Positions 23,254 through 31,407 of a stretch of DNA of 34,193 nucleotides are shown here, piece by piece. Position numbers and translations under genes: made by a program. The DNA comes from Thermoprotei archaeon (GTDB lineage Archaea > Thermoproteota > Thermoprotei > QMSL01). The DNA lies in contig QMSP01000022.1 of the NCBI GenBank assembly GCA_003650925.1, forward strand, positions 1 to 34,193, read 5' to 3'. Position 1 is the first letter of the stretch. Each line of letters starts with the position of its first letter. The notes beneath the pieces are model-generated. The model did no database searches and had not been told where the DNA came from. It saw only the letters and a list, made by a program, of their open reading frames with translations.

Positions 23254-24768
23254 CTACTCTACTTTCCCAAGCATGAAGTTAGGTATTCGTGCATACTCCT
23301 CGAGATATTCTGGTATACCATTCTCCTCTATGATGTGCTTGTATATGAAGGCGCTGGGCCTAGGTACTCTCTCCTTAGTCCTCATGTTCACATAGAAGAG
23401 GCCAAACCTCATCCTGAAGCCTGCTGCCCACTCGAGGTTATCTATGAGGCTCCAGTGGAAGTAGCCGAAGACATTAAGCCCTTCCTTCACAGCCTTGTGA
23501 AGATAGCGTAGAGTTGCTACTAATAGCCAAGGTCTGTGTCTATCGACTGCATCAGCTATACCATTCTCAGTTATGGCCATGGGCCTACCATACTTTGCAA
23601 AGAGCTTCAATGCACTTACGATGCCCTCTGGATAGAGCTCCCATCCGAAGTCAGAGGTTGGCCTGCCAGCTGCTGAAGTGGAGTTAGGCTTGCAGGCGAA
23701 GCCATAGTTCTCAACCACCTTGAAGCCTGGAGGCGCCTCTTGATGCTGAACCACCTGCCTAGTGTAGTAGTTCACTCCTATCCAATCAACTCGATCCCTT
23801 AGGTCATCACGCTTAACCACCTTGGGCTCTATAGCATAGGGAGTGACGTCAAGTTCACCTTCAACTATAGCTCTGAAGAGCCATAGGTTCGCTAAGTAGT
23901 TGGCCCTCTCAGCCGCCTTGACGTTCTCCTCCTTCTCATCTACAGGCTCTGCAGGGGATGTTGCGTAGATGATGCCCACCTTAACATCCTTACCTGTTAT
24001 CCTCTTTATCTGATCATAGGCTCTTGCGTGAGCCTGAGCTATGTTAATCATGATCCTAGGTATGGCTTCATAGTTCGTTATCCCAGGCGGGAAATTGCCC
24101 CCAATATATCCCAGAGTCCAAGTTACGCTAGGCTCATTGAAGGTGCTCCACATATCGGCTAGGTCGCCAAACTTCCAAGCGATGTAAGCAGCAAACTTGG
24201 CAAACTCTATTATAGCATCCTCATCGTACCATCCTCTAGGCCCTTCTCGCAGATTAGTATCCCTTACCCTGATGGGATCATGAAGCCATAGAGGCAATGG
24301 CCAGTGGTAGAGGTTGATGATGAGCTTCATGCCTCTGCCCTTGATATCCATAAACACCTCTCTATAATGCTCTACAGCACTCTTGTTGGCTAGTTCATCA
24401 AGCTTCCTCAAGGCATCCTCACTTATGTCGATGTCCTTTATGCCTTCATCATCTTTATGAACTGTCACCTTCACCTCCTTGGTGGACTTTGGGAATATCC
24501 TGCTCCACTCAGGATTCATCCTCCACGCATTCAAGCCCAGCCACTGTGCTAGCTGATGGTCTTTCCTGAATAGATCCCAATATCCAGGGCCATTCTCAGG
24601 AACATCTCCACTAACAATACCCTTCTCTATGTTAGTCTTATCGTGAAGCCATACGTACCAGTCACTGTTAGGGTCTATGGCCTCCTTTGAGACGCCCATT
24701 TCATACTGAAAAGCAGCCATGGATATTCCCCATAGAAAACCTCGAGGGAATTCATGGACTGATATCAT
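23254..24768 (-). CDS. GH1 beta-glycosidase (LacS-like)
   Basis: This retaining beta-glycosidase (beta-galactosidase/glucosidase) acts on oligosaccharides. The 504-residue protein aligns by eye with the Sulfolobus LacS group: FPRGFLWGISMAAFQYEMG at the start, WRMNPEWSRIFP, the acid/base Glu near residue 212 in TFNEPSV, the WIGVNYYTR strand, nucleophile Glu near 400 in ITENGIAD, and the FGYFHWSLIDNLEWA block. An insertion near residues 95-120 is longer than in bacterial GH1, as in LacS. No signal peptide, so it acts on imported or internal glycans. Start ATG follows GAGGAGATGA. It complements the GH57 enzyme at the left edge. Confidence 0.95.
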   Translation of the reverse strand: MISVHEFPRGFLWGISMAAFQYEMGVSKEAIDPNSDWYVWLHDKTNIEKGIVSGDVPENGPGYWDLFRKDHQLAQWLGLNAWRMNPEWSRIFPKSTKEVKVTVHKDDEGIKDIDISEDALRKLDELANKSAVEHYREVFMDIKGRGMKLIINLYHWPLPLWLHDPIRVRDTNLREGPRGWYDEDAIIEFAKFAAYIAWKFGDLADMWSTFNEPSVTWTLGYIGGNFPPGITNYEAIPRIMINIAQAHARAYDQIKRITGKDVKVGIIYATSPAEPVDEKEENVKAAERANYLANLWLFRAIVEGELDVTPYAIEPKVVKRDDLRDRVDWIGVNYYTRQVVQHQEAPPGFKVVENYGFACKPNSTSAAGRPTSDFGWELYPEGIVSALKLFAKYGRPMAITENGIADAVDRHRPWLLVATLRYLHKAVKEGLNVFGYFHWSLIDNLEWAAGFRMRFGLFYVNMRTKERVPRPSAFIYKHIIEENGIPEYLEEYARIPNFMLGKVE

Positions 24769-25025
24769 AAACTCATCTCCTCACTATAATAGATAGCTTA
24801 GCTTAATAGAAATAGATATCTCGACCTATTCTAAGTCACTGCATCACTCCTCATGGGTGTGGAGAGGTCTGTGAAGGTGATGGAGCTTGATTCAGAGCCT
24901 TTTATCACGCGGTTATGTCATAAGCTGACTCGAATAATGAGCATGAGAACACAGGGACTCAAATATTTAAACTCTGAGACATCTCTATTCCAGTAGATAG
25001 ACGCATTCATGAGGGAGGGCTAGTC

Positions 25026-25616
25026 ATGAAAGCACTTGCCATCTCTGGTATACATGGTGATATCAATCCTCTAAAAGAAGTTCTTGACGTGGGAAAAAGG
25101 TCTGGAGTAAGCCTAATCCTCTGCTGTGGAGACATAGGATCTCCCTCCGTGGTCGACATCCTATCAGGATACTCCAAGGCCAGAACCCTTATAGTGTCAG
25201 GAGATCTTGATGACTCATACGTAGTTGATATCCTAAGTCATAGAAATCTGCTGATCGATGGAAGAGTGGTCTTCGTAGGGGGCTTGATAATAGCTGGCCT
25301 TGGAGGCTTTAGGACAAGGAGAAGATACCATAGGGTCAGAAATGAGCTCATGATAAAGCGAGTAAGAGGTGAACGCCTAATCATACTCTCCCACTATCCT
25401 CCTAATGCAGAAGGGCCTGGGAGCTCCTATGTGCGAAAGCTAATCAGAGACTTTACACCTGGTATGGTCATATGTGATCATGCTCATGGAGAGGGTGAGG
25501 TCAAGACCATGGAGAAGACGCTAGTGGTGAAGCTAGCTCCCCTGTCTAGAGGCTACTATGCCTTGCTTGACCTTGAGCACAAAGCCTGTGAGATACGTAG
25601 GCTCAAGCGCTCATGA
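25026..25616 (+). CDS. Calcineurin-like metallophosphoesterase with altered first metal motif
   Basis: This 196-residue YfcE/MJ0936-like phosphoesterase fold has motifs in order: SGIHGD at residues 7-12 (the family has SDIHG, so the first metal-ligating Asp is Gly here), CGDIGS, SGDLDD (for GNxD), LSHYPP and DHAHGEG (for GHxHxG). The other metal ligands are retained. Loss of the first Asp should weaken one metal site; the enzyme may use a single metal or have become regulatory. A strong ribosome binding site GAGGGAGGG precedes ATG 25026, and CAAATATTTAAAC (about 24960-24972) is a good TATA box. It converges with the gene at 25611. Confidence 0.82.
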   Translation: MKALAISGIHGDINPLKEVLDVGKRSGVSLILCCGDIGSPSVVDILSGYSKARTLIVSGDLDDSYVVDILSHRNLLIDGRVVFVGGLIIAGLGGFRTRRRYHRVRNELMIKRVRGERLIILSHYPPNAEGPGSSYVRKLIRDFTPGMVICDHAHGEGEVKTMEKTLVVKLAPLSRGYYALLDLEHKACEIRRLKRS

Positions 25617-26282
25617 AAGAAATCTGTCTAGAGTTCTGCTGCTCAGTAGGAAGACTCTCCTACTCAGCTCTCGTACGAGCTTATCACTAGGTGGTGGTGC
25701 TCTAAGTCTATTTGAGTACTGTATCTTGAGGTACTCCTTCTCCTCTCTATCCCTCACCTTGCCTTGCGCTATGTCCATGGCAAGCTTCAGAGCTATGAAG
25801 TGGCTCATGAACCTCATGAGGCCTCTTCTAAGGTAAGGGAAGTCCTTCAGAGCCATCTGATAAGCTCTTAACAAATCCTCCTCTGCTCCAAGGCCGAGGG
25901 TTGCTTTAGCGGCAGCTACTCTTAGCGTGTCGAATACTAGCTCCTCATCTATGAAGTCGAAGATCGTGAAGAGTGCATCCTCTAGTCCTCGTCCCTTGAG
26001 CACCTCTTCAAGCGCTCTCTCACAGCGTGCCTCATAGCCAAAATATCTTCTAAAAGCCTCCTCTGCTTCCTCATGTAGCCCAAGTCCATGTCTTCCTATG
26101 AGGAACAACGTGAATAGCTCCTTTCGTCTCCTCCTTGGTATCGTGTCCAGCCCTCTGACTCTATACTCTCTCAATAGTCTCCTCAGTATCTGAGCTCTGC
26201 TTCTCAAGCGTCCTTCAAGTATATCTCCCCATACTTCAATACAAGCCTCTATTCTCATCCGTATTGCAAAGGGCATCATCAC
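25611..26282 (-). CDS. Helical protein resembling the DUF2192 family of Thermoproteota
   Basis: This 223-residue, Arg-rich and mostly helical protein opens with RMRIEACIEVWGDILEGR, a pattern remembered from the crenarchaeal DUF2192 family; later segments FLIGRHGLGL and RRYFGYE also fit. The function of that family is unknown. Start is GTG 26282 (ATG codons at 26279 and 26276 also possible), 7 nt after the stop of the upstream gene, so it is the second gene of an operon with 26290-27096. It overlaps the convergent phosphoesterase by 6 nt. Family assignment is tentative. Confidence 0.6.
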   Translation of the reverse strand: MMMPFAIRMRIEACIEVWGDILEGRLRSRAQILRRLLREYRVRGLDTIPRRRRKELFTLFLIGRHGLGLHEEAEEAFRRYFGYEARCERALEEVLKGRGLEDALFTIFDFIDEELVFDTLRVAAAKATLGLGAEEDLLRAYQMALKDFPYLRRGLMRFMSHFIALKLAMDIAQGKVRDREEKEYLKIQYSNRLRAPPPSDKLVRELSRRVFLLSSRTLDRFLS

Positions 26283-26289
26283 GTAATCC

Positions 26290-27096
26290 CTACTCTAGCT
26301 TGAGCACCTTCTCTAGGTATAGTATCAGGACATCTATATCTTCCCTACGAACATTTGGAGTATAGATGAGCAATCCTCCTCTACTGTCCAGCCTACACGT
26401 AAGCCTCCTATTGATCTCTGGCAGTAGCGGCGTGACGAAGGTTATGGATGAGAGCTCATGTGAACTCCCTTTTATGTCCTCATATATCTTGGTCGTATCA
26501 AGCCCTTCCTTCTTGATGCTCACTTCATCAAGTATGGAATTATCAAGCCTAGTCCTCCTGAAGCTGGCTCTCATGATATTCCCTGACACTGGATACTCCT
26601 TAGAGGTGACCCAATCCTCAATGGCCTCGATAGCTGATCTGTCAAGCTTTAGAGGCGCTATGACTGTGGGGTCTCCAAAGAGCCTCAGAGAGGCAAGCTC
26701 ACTTATGACTCTTGAGATCCTCTTCAAGGGGGCATCAAACACTATGAAGAGCCCAGACCTCAGCCTAACCCACACATCATGCTCAATTAGAGCCTCGTGC
26801 TCAACTGTTCTCCTCTCTCCTCGACTGAAGTAGGAGAATTTCAGCCTGAAGCTGTAGGAGAACAATAGTCTGGCATCTCTGGAGGTGGCATACTGCTTAG
26901 AGAAGCTTCCGGCTAGATCAACTATGGTCTTAGATAACGCCTCTAGTCTTCTAAGGCTGACCTTATCGCCAGCCTCCTCAAAATACCTCCTCAGCTCCTC
27001 AAGCCTAGCTCCATCAAGCTTATTCAGCACATCCTCAGGAGTCCATTCTGCAATTCTTGCCCTAGGAATCATATATAGTGTGAGTCCTCTAGGCAT
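26290..27096 (-). CDS. Unrecognised 268-residue alpha/beta protein
   Basis: No family is recognised. The N-terminal 80 residues are helical and charged (WTPEDVLNKLDG, ARLEELRRYFEEAGD); the remainder alternates strands and helices (EALIEHDVWVRL, FIVFDAPLKRISRVISELA, FVTPLLPEINRRLTCRL, LIYTPNVRREDIDVLILYL). There is no transmembrane segment, cysteine motif or P-loop. Start ATG 27096 follows GGGATTAA; TCTAAATATAC near 27137-27147 on the minus strand is a likely TATA box. It heads an operon with the DUF2192-like gene. The conserved pairing may be the best handle on function. Confidence 0.65.
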   Translation of the reverse strand: MPRGLTLYMIPRARIAEWTPEDVLNKLDGARLEELRRYFEEAGDKVSLRRLEALSKTIVDLAGSFSKQYATSRDARLLFSYSFRLKFSYFSRGERRTVEHEALIEHDVWVRLRSGLFIVFDAPLKRISRVISELASLRLFGDPTVIAPLKLDRSAIEAIEDWVTSKEYPVSGNIMRASFRRTRLDNSILDEVSIKKEGLDTTKIYEDIKGSSHELSSITFVTPLLPEINRRLTCRLDSRGGLLIYTPNVRREDIDVLILYLEKVLKLE

Positions 27097-27158
27097 TTAA
27101 TCCCAAGCCCCAGTACTCAATAAGTATCAGAACAGTATATTTAGACAGCGAGGAAATG

Positions 27159-28223
27159 TCAGTCCATAGTCCCTCGCTCATCCCTTCGCACTAGGTGTTG
27201 CTCATCATCCATCTTAGACTCTATGCTCACTACCTTATTAAGCTTGAGGCATGATAGAAAGCCTAGCACATACGCAGCAGCTGTGCTCCCTCTCATGGAT
27301 AGACCTACCTCAGGCCCTAGCCTAATGCGATATCTAGCTCTTTCCCTAGCCTTCAAGCTAAGGCCTTCATACTCATTTCCAATCATCAAGCCGATCCTGC
27401 CTTTGAGCTTCATCTTAAGGAGGTCTTCCTCGTTTAACTCACCATACCTGGTGAGGGCTACGGGTACTAGACCCCTTAATGCATCATCGAGCTCATCATA
27501 TACGATAACATTAGCCCTCATACCAGCTCCTTTCATTATGTTGAGAACTTCACTTACCTTTTTCCTAACATTTTCATCACCAACAATCCTAAGCTCTACG
27601 TTAAGAGCTGCACAAAGCCTGATCATGTCCATTATCTCATACTTCATTTTAGGCCTCTCGAACACTATGACCACGTCCCTGAAGAACTCCTTAGGAAGAG
27701 CTCTTCTCTCCTTGAACACTATCCTGGATGGAGCCACTCCAAGCGCTATCCTTGAGCCTATCTGAACATAGACTACATAGTCCGGCTTCTCAAGGTCAAC
27801 AGGCACATCAAGCCTGCTCTTGATGACAGCTCCAACTTCTCTGCTTATCTCCGGTGAGGATTTATCCACCCTGGCTCTGCCATGGATCTTCTTCGTGATC
27901 ACCATGAAGCTGCCCCTGCCCATGGACCTCATAAGCTCCTCTAGAAGCTGAGCAGCACGCTCGCCTATGACATTCACATCATATTGCAGGTTCAGGGCCT
28001 GAAATGGTATGATGTGTGATATCTCATGTCTACTTCTCAGTAGCTCACATACACGCCATAGGGCTGAGTCGCTCACCTTGACTAGAAGTCTACCAGATGG
28101 GCTCTCCCAATCCTTTTCCACTTGAACTCTCAAGCCCTTCTCCTTTAGGTACTCCTCTATGGTCTTGGCTACATACTCTTCCTTGCCCTTAGCAAAGGCC
28201 TCAAGCGTTACTAGTACATACAA
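27159..28223 (-). CDS. THUMP-domain and SPOUT-type RNA methyltransferase-like protein
   Basis: The N-terminal ~170 residues form a THUMP-type RNA-binding region (a strand-helix start VLVTLEAFAKGKEEYV, then MVITKKIHGRARVDKSSPEI, YVVYVQIGSRIALGV). The C-terminal ~180 residues look like a SPOUT methyltransferase with the knot strands VVIVFERPK, GLMIGNEYEGLS and RIRLGPEVGLSMRGSTAAAY. This matches the archaeal THUMP-SPOUT class expected to modify tRNA; the modified site is not known. Start is TTG 28223, immediately after the TAG of the upstream gene at 28224, so translation is coupled. Confidence 0.8.
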   Translation of the reverse strand: MYVLVTLEAFAKGKEEYVAKTIEEYLKEKGLRVQVEKDWESPSGRLLVKVSDSALWRVCELLRSRHEISHIIPFQALNLQYDVNVIGERAAQLLEELMRSMGRGSFMVITKKIHGRARVDKSSPEISREVGAVIKSRLDVPVDLEKPDYVVYVQIGSRIALGVAPSRIVFKERRALPKEFFRDVVIVFERPKMKYEIMDMIRLCAALNVELRIVGDENVRKKVSEVLNIMKGAGMRANVIVYDELDDALRGLVPVALTRYGELNEEDLLKMKLKGRIGLMIGNEYEGLSLKARERARYRIRLGPEVGLSMRGSTAAAYVLGFLSCLKLNKVVSIESKMDDEQHLVRRDERGTMD

Positions 28224-29120
28224 CTAGATGCACCTAACAACAAGTTCCAGCCCCTCCCTCTTTAAAATATCCTCTATCCTTGCTACATCTCTAAGGCTCC
28301 TCATGGAGACTTCTACAGCTATATGAGCATCCTCACCTAAGATGAGCTTAAGGAAGCTAGCGGCCTGCTCTATAAGGGCCCTATCGATGAGGGCTCTAGC
28401 TGGCAAGCTTATGTGAACTTCATCAGGGACACTGCCTATGGCATCAAGTGAAACACCATACTCACATAGGCAGCCCAGCCTACTAAGGCCTCCTCCACAT
28501 CTGACCCCCATGACATCGGGGGGAAGTGTTATTGATACCTTCATGCCCAAATCCTTTACAAGCTCAACAGCTCTATGGATAGCTGCCATAACATCTCTTC
28601 TCCTCAGATGAGTCCACATAACAACATCCATGTGATCCTCAGCATAGAGATCCACAAGCTTATTCCTATCCTTAGCTATTATCTCCTTTAGGAACTCCAC
28701 ATCAATGTTCATCCTCTCATACTCCTTGATATGTCTTGGGCAGAAGCACCACTCAGCGCTTGGATATCTGACATAGTCAAAATTCACCTCAGCTATCTTA
28801 TCCTTCACTGAGCTCAATATCCTTCGAAGCCATGTGTTGATATAAGGCTCAGATAGAAAGCAGACTAGGGCTCTTGAAGGCTGTGAATTATATTTCACCA
28901 TGGCCTCTGAAGGCCTCCTCCTTATGAACTCATAGTCACAGTTGAGATATAGACAGAGGCCTACCTCCTTAGCCCTAACCTTGCTCATAGCCCTGCTCAT
29001 CAGGTCTCTCAAAAAGCCCTCACTCAACAACACATCCTTACGCTCAAGCTCTAATATCAACACGTCAGCCTCAGCCCTAGCCATATAGCGTATAGCATCG
29101 TGCCGAACCTTGATCTTCAA
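28224..29120 (-). CDS. TIM-barrel protein with glycoside-hydrolase-like FDYVRYP motif
   Basis: The 298-residue protein reads as a (beta/alpha)8 barrel. Its most telling motif is EVNFDYVRYPSAEWCFC near residues 112-128, like the FDYIRYP motif of putative glycosyl hydrolases of the DUF4015/GHL10 kind. Later strands include MKVSITLPPDVMGVRCGGG, with Cys, and IGSVPDEVHISLPA. Catalytic function is unproven; coupling to the RNA-modifying THUMP-SPOUT gene suggests it could instead act in RNA or cofactor modification. Start is TTG 29120 after GGAGGAGTG. Its TATA element GGATAAAAATAG (minus strand, 29155-29166) lies at or beyond the end of the adjacent IS607 element. Confidence 0.6.
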   Translation of the reverse strand: MKIKVRHDAIRYMARAEADVLILELERKDVLLSEGFLRDLMSRAMSKVRAKEVGLCLYLNCDYEFIRRRPSEAMVKYNSQPSRALVCFLSEPYINTWLRRILSSVKDKIAEVNFDYVRYPSAEWCFCPRHIKEYERMNIDVEFLKEIIAKDRNKLVDLYAEDHMDVVMWTHLRRRDVMAAIHRAVELVKDLGMKVSITLPPDVMGVRCGGGLSRLGCLCEYGVSLDAIGSVPDEVHISLPARALIDRALIEQAASFLKLILGEDAHIAVEVSMRSLRDVARIEDILKREGLELVVRCI

Positions 29121-29173
29121 GACACTCCTCCACTTATCCTCAATGAACAGTCAACTATTTTTATCCGTTTCCC

Positions 29174-30576
29174 CTAGGTGGTAATTCTAATCGTTTTATA
29201 TAAGTTTATGGTCGCACCTAGAGAGTTTGTCTTCACCCATACCTTCATTGGTAGCACAGCTACCTCTAGGTATGGGTACATTGACCTCGGGGCTAACGGC
29301 ATAAAGCCCCTCATCCACAGGTTAATACATGCAATAACGTCTCGGTCGTGGGAAAAACCACATTTAGGACAAGTCATCACCCTCGGAGCATAGCTCCTCA
29401 TCAGGTACGAACCACAAACTGGGCATCTAGAGGAGGAACCTCTTGGATTAACCTTAACTACAGGTACTCCTTCTTTTTCAGCAATCTCCTCAATAGTCTT
29501 TATCATACCTTTAAATGCAGACTGATATATTCTGTACCTCAACTTCCTATTACTTATGTTGCTAATCATTTTCTCTGGAGCCTTTTCTGGCAGGTCTTCA
29601 ATTATTATTCCAAACCTTCTTCTCTTAGCCTCATTAACTATTATTCTAGCTATCTTAAACCTCCAATCACGCTTTCTCCTACCCTCTCTAAGCTTCCTAA
29701 AAATCCTTCTCCAGTACTGGTATAATGGGAACTTCTTTTTCCAATAGCCATTGTAAACTTCCTCTGTATCTTTATCCTAAACTTATAATATCTTACAATA
29801 ATGTTCCTCATCAACGTTATGAACTTTATAGCAACATTATCTACTAGTATTGTAACATTATTCTCATTTACATCAACAGCCAGATACCCTATAGGCTTGT
29901 AAGTTTTAATCTCCTTCTCAAGGACGAAGTACACGTAAATTCTCAGCTCCCTAGCATCTAGTTTTATTTTTGGTTGTGTTCTTAGTTTCCAAGTGGAGTT
30001 GATGTATTTCCAGAATAACTTATGTGGTTTTAGTTCTACAGCTATCCATCCCTTATGTGTAGCCATCTTTATTGTTGTATATCCTAGCGTTTTCCATAGA
30101 TGGTCATCAAGCCAAATACTAATTCTCTTAACCTTAGGTTTAACTACTTCATCTCTCATTTCTCGTTCTACTTGATACCTTGCAATCTTCCTAACTATCC
30201 TGTAGACTACCTTTCTTTCCTCCTTACTTAGTCTGCTTAACTTAACGCCGTAATGCCTCTTTATTTCTTCCAATATTTCTTCAGTTAAGTCCTCAACTCT
30301 CTTCTCTATGAAGCTCTTAACTCTAGTACATGCATCTTGACAGATAGTGTGAATATAGTGGCTTGGTAGTTGAGGATATCTCTGCCGAAACTTATAGTAT
30401 AGATGCTTCTTTAAGCCCGTAAAAGACTTAATGTAGTTCCTTGAAGCATAGTCTACTGCTTCTACAAGTAACACTTTATACATGTTGACTAACTCCTTTA
30501 ATATTTCATACTTCCTCTTAGTTAATATTATGCTGGGAACAATAACTGTTCTAGTTATTCTAACCACTCTTTTCAA
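29174..30576 (-). pseudogene. tnpB: TnpB RNA-guided nuclease of IS607, broken by one frameshift
   Basis: The first frame (ATG 30576) encodes the N-terminal REC/WED-like part and RuvC-I in YLAVDVNENN. A second frame takes over between about 29782 and 29751 and continues to 29174 with KKFPLYQYWRRIFRKL, RuvC-II Glu in FGIIIEDLPEKAPEK, the Cys4 zinc ribbon CPVC...CPKC, and RuvC-III Asp in HDRDVIACINL. All catalytic residues survive, so the lesion is recent or a sequencing error; the offset equals one missing base. TnpB cuts DNA guided by an omega RNA transcribed from the element's right end and helps retain the transposon. As read, only truncated products are made. Confidence 0.85.
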
Positions 30577-31201
30577 CCTCCTCTAATAAATGTTTAAAAC
30601 CTTGAACTAAGCGTTTCTTCTTGTGGCTTCTCATACCGTAGAGCTTACCAGCGAATGAGGTAACTATCGCTATCAAGTCTTCAACTAACTCTTGATAGGC
30701 ATCTTTAGATTCCTCACCATAGACTACTTCTATTTTCACATCAAACTGCTTAAAGAAGTATTCTAAGTATTCAAAACCGAACCTTGTAAGTCTATCCTTA
30801 TAGGTGACAACAACTACGTCTATCTGTCTATCTATTACATAGTCGAAGAGCTTTTGTAATCCTCTGCGATTAGTTTTAAGCCCACTAGCAATATCACTTA
30901 GAATATCAATTACTTTGTAACCTTTAGCAGAGCAATACTGCATAAGATATTGTATTTGCCTCTCAAGGTCTTTCCTCTGGTCTGAGGAACTAACACGAGC
31001 ATAAATAATAGCTCTAACTTCCCCTGCCTCCACTCCACTTAATAACCTCTTTACTTCACTCTCTGGTATACGATATTTACCTCCAAGTGTTCGTACTGCT
31101 CTTATTCTCCCCTCCTTAATCCACCTACGAAGAGTAACATAACTAACACCAAGAAGCTTACAAACCTCCTTAGGTCTCAGCAGACGCTCGCTCATTTTCA
31201 T
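30560..31201 (-). CDS. tnpA: IS607-family serine recombinase (TnpA)
   Basis: This 213-residue transposase has an N-terminal MerR-like helix-turn-helix (RPKEVCKLLGVSYVTLRRWI, residues 7-26), followed by a serine recombinase catalytic domain: YARVSSSDQRKDLERQ with the nucleophile Ser near 71, SDIASGLKTNRRGLQKL, and VVTYKDRLTRFGFEY. The N-terminal position of the DNA-binding domain is diagnostic of IS607 rather than classical resolvases. The protein looks complete and active. It starts at ATG 31201 (a second ATG is two codons later) and overlaps tnpB by 17 nt. Confidence 0.93.
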   Translation of the reverse strand: MKMSERLLRPKEVCKLLGVSYVTLRRWIKEGRIRAVRTLGGKYRIPESEVKRLLSGVEAGEVRAIIYARVSSSDQRKDLERQIQYLMQYCSAKGYKVIDILSDIASGLKTNRRGLQKLFDYVIDRQIDVVVVTYKDRLTRFGFEYLEYFFKQFDVKIEVVYGEESKDAYQELVEDLIAIVTSFAGKLYGMRSHKKKRLVQGFKHLLEEVEKSG

Positions 31202-31296
31202 TCATCTCATTCATTAGATGTATTTGAATATCAATCTATATAAACTTTTCCTCTGAACATCAAAACGTATTCTCCCCTCCCTACTCATCCAATATG

Positions 31297-31349
31297 CTGT
31301 GATGAGCGGCAAAACCCCTGAGAAGTGATGAAAGGTCAGTGAACTGAGC
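31297..31349 (+). ncRNA. C/D box guide sRNA 4 (first of a tandem pair)
   Basis: Boxes: C = GTGATGA (31299-31305), D' = CTGA (31318-31321), C' = GTGATGA (31325-31331), D = CTGA (31344-31347). Intervals are 12 nt, a 3-nt linker (GAA, as in sRNA 1) and 12 nt. The D' guide GCGGCAAAACCC would pair with GGGUUUUGCCGC and the D guide AAGGTCAGTGAA with UUCACUGACCUU. Targets not identified. Confidence 0.9.
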
Positions 31350-31351
31350 TA

Positions 31352-31407
31352 GCCGATGAAAGAGCCCGACCACTGCTGAATCGTGATGAGAAGTCCCACT
31401 ACTGAGG
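31352..31407 (+). ncRNA. C/D box guide sRNA 5 (second of a tandem pair)
   Basis: Boxes: C = CCGATGA (31353-31359, one base off the consensus RTGATGA), D' = CTGA (31376-31379), C' = GTGATGA (31383-31389), D = CTGA (31402-31405). Intervals are 16 nt, a 3-nt linker and 12 nt. Only 5 nt separate its C box from the D box of sRNA 4, so both must come from one precursor. The D guide GAAGTCCCACTA would pair with UAGUGGGACUUC, the D' guide with CAGUGGUCGGGC. Targets not identified. Confidence 0.82.

Larger units (their letters stand above)
29174..31201 (-). mobile_element. IS607-type insertion sequence (tnpA-tnpB)
   Basis: The element carries a serine recombinase and a TnpB in one operon with 17 nt overlap. 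Its DNA is visibly AT-richer than the flanks and uses different codons (many ATT, TTA, GTT), in keeping with transfer. IS607 elements have no terminal inverted repeats and none were found, so the ends are estimates: right end between about 29130 and 29174, left end between 31202 and about 31295. The tnpA promoter TATA (GTTTATATAG, minus strand, about 31240) lies in the left flank. Confidence 0.85.

Noticed and set aside
27223-27765. 180-codon plus-strand reading frame
   Set aside because: It is the antisense shadow of the THUMP-SPOUT gene, with Ser/Leu/Pro-rich composition typical of reverse frames here.
29556-29580. Apparent second frameshift in tnpB near the internal ATG at 29569
   Set aside because: Re-reading the bases (CCA GAG AAA ATG ATT) shows the frame is continuous through this point; only the shift near 29751-29782 is real.
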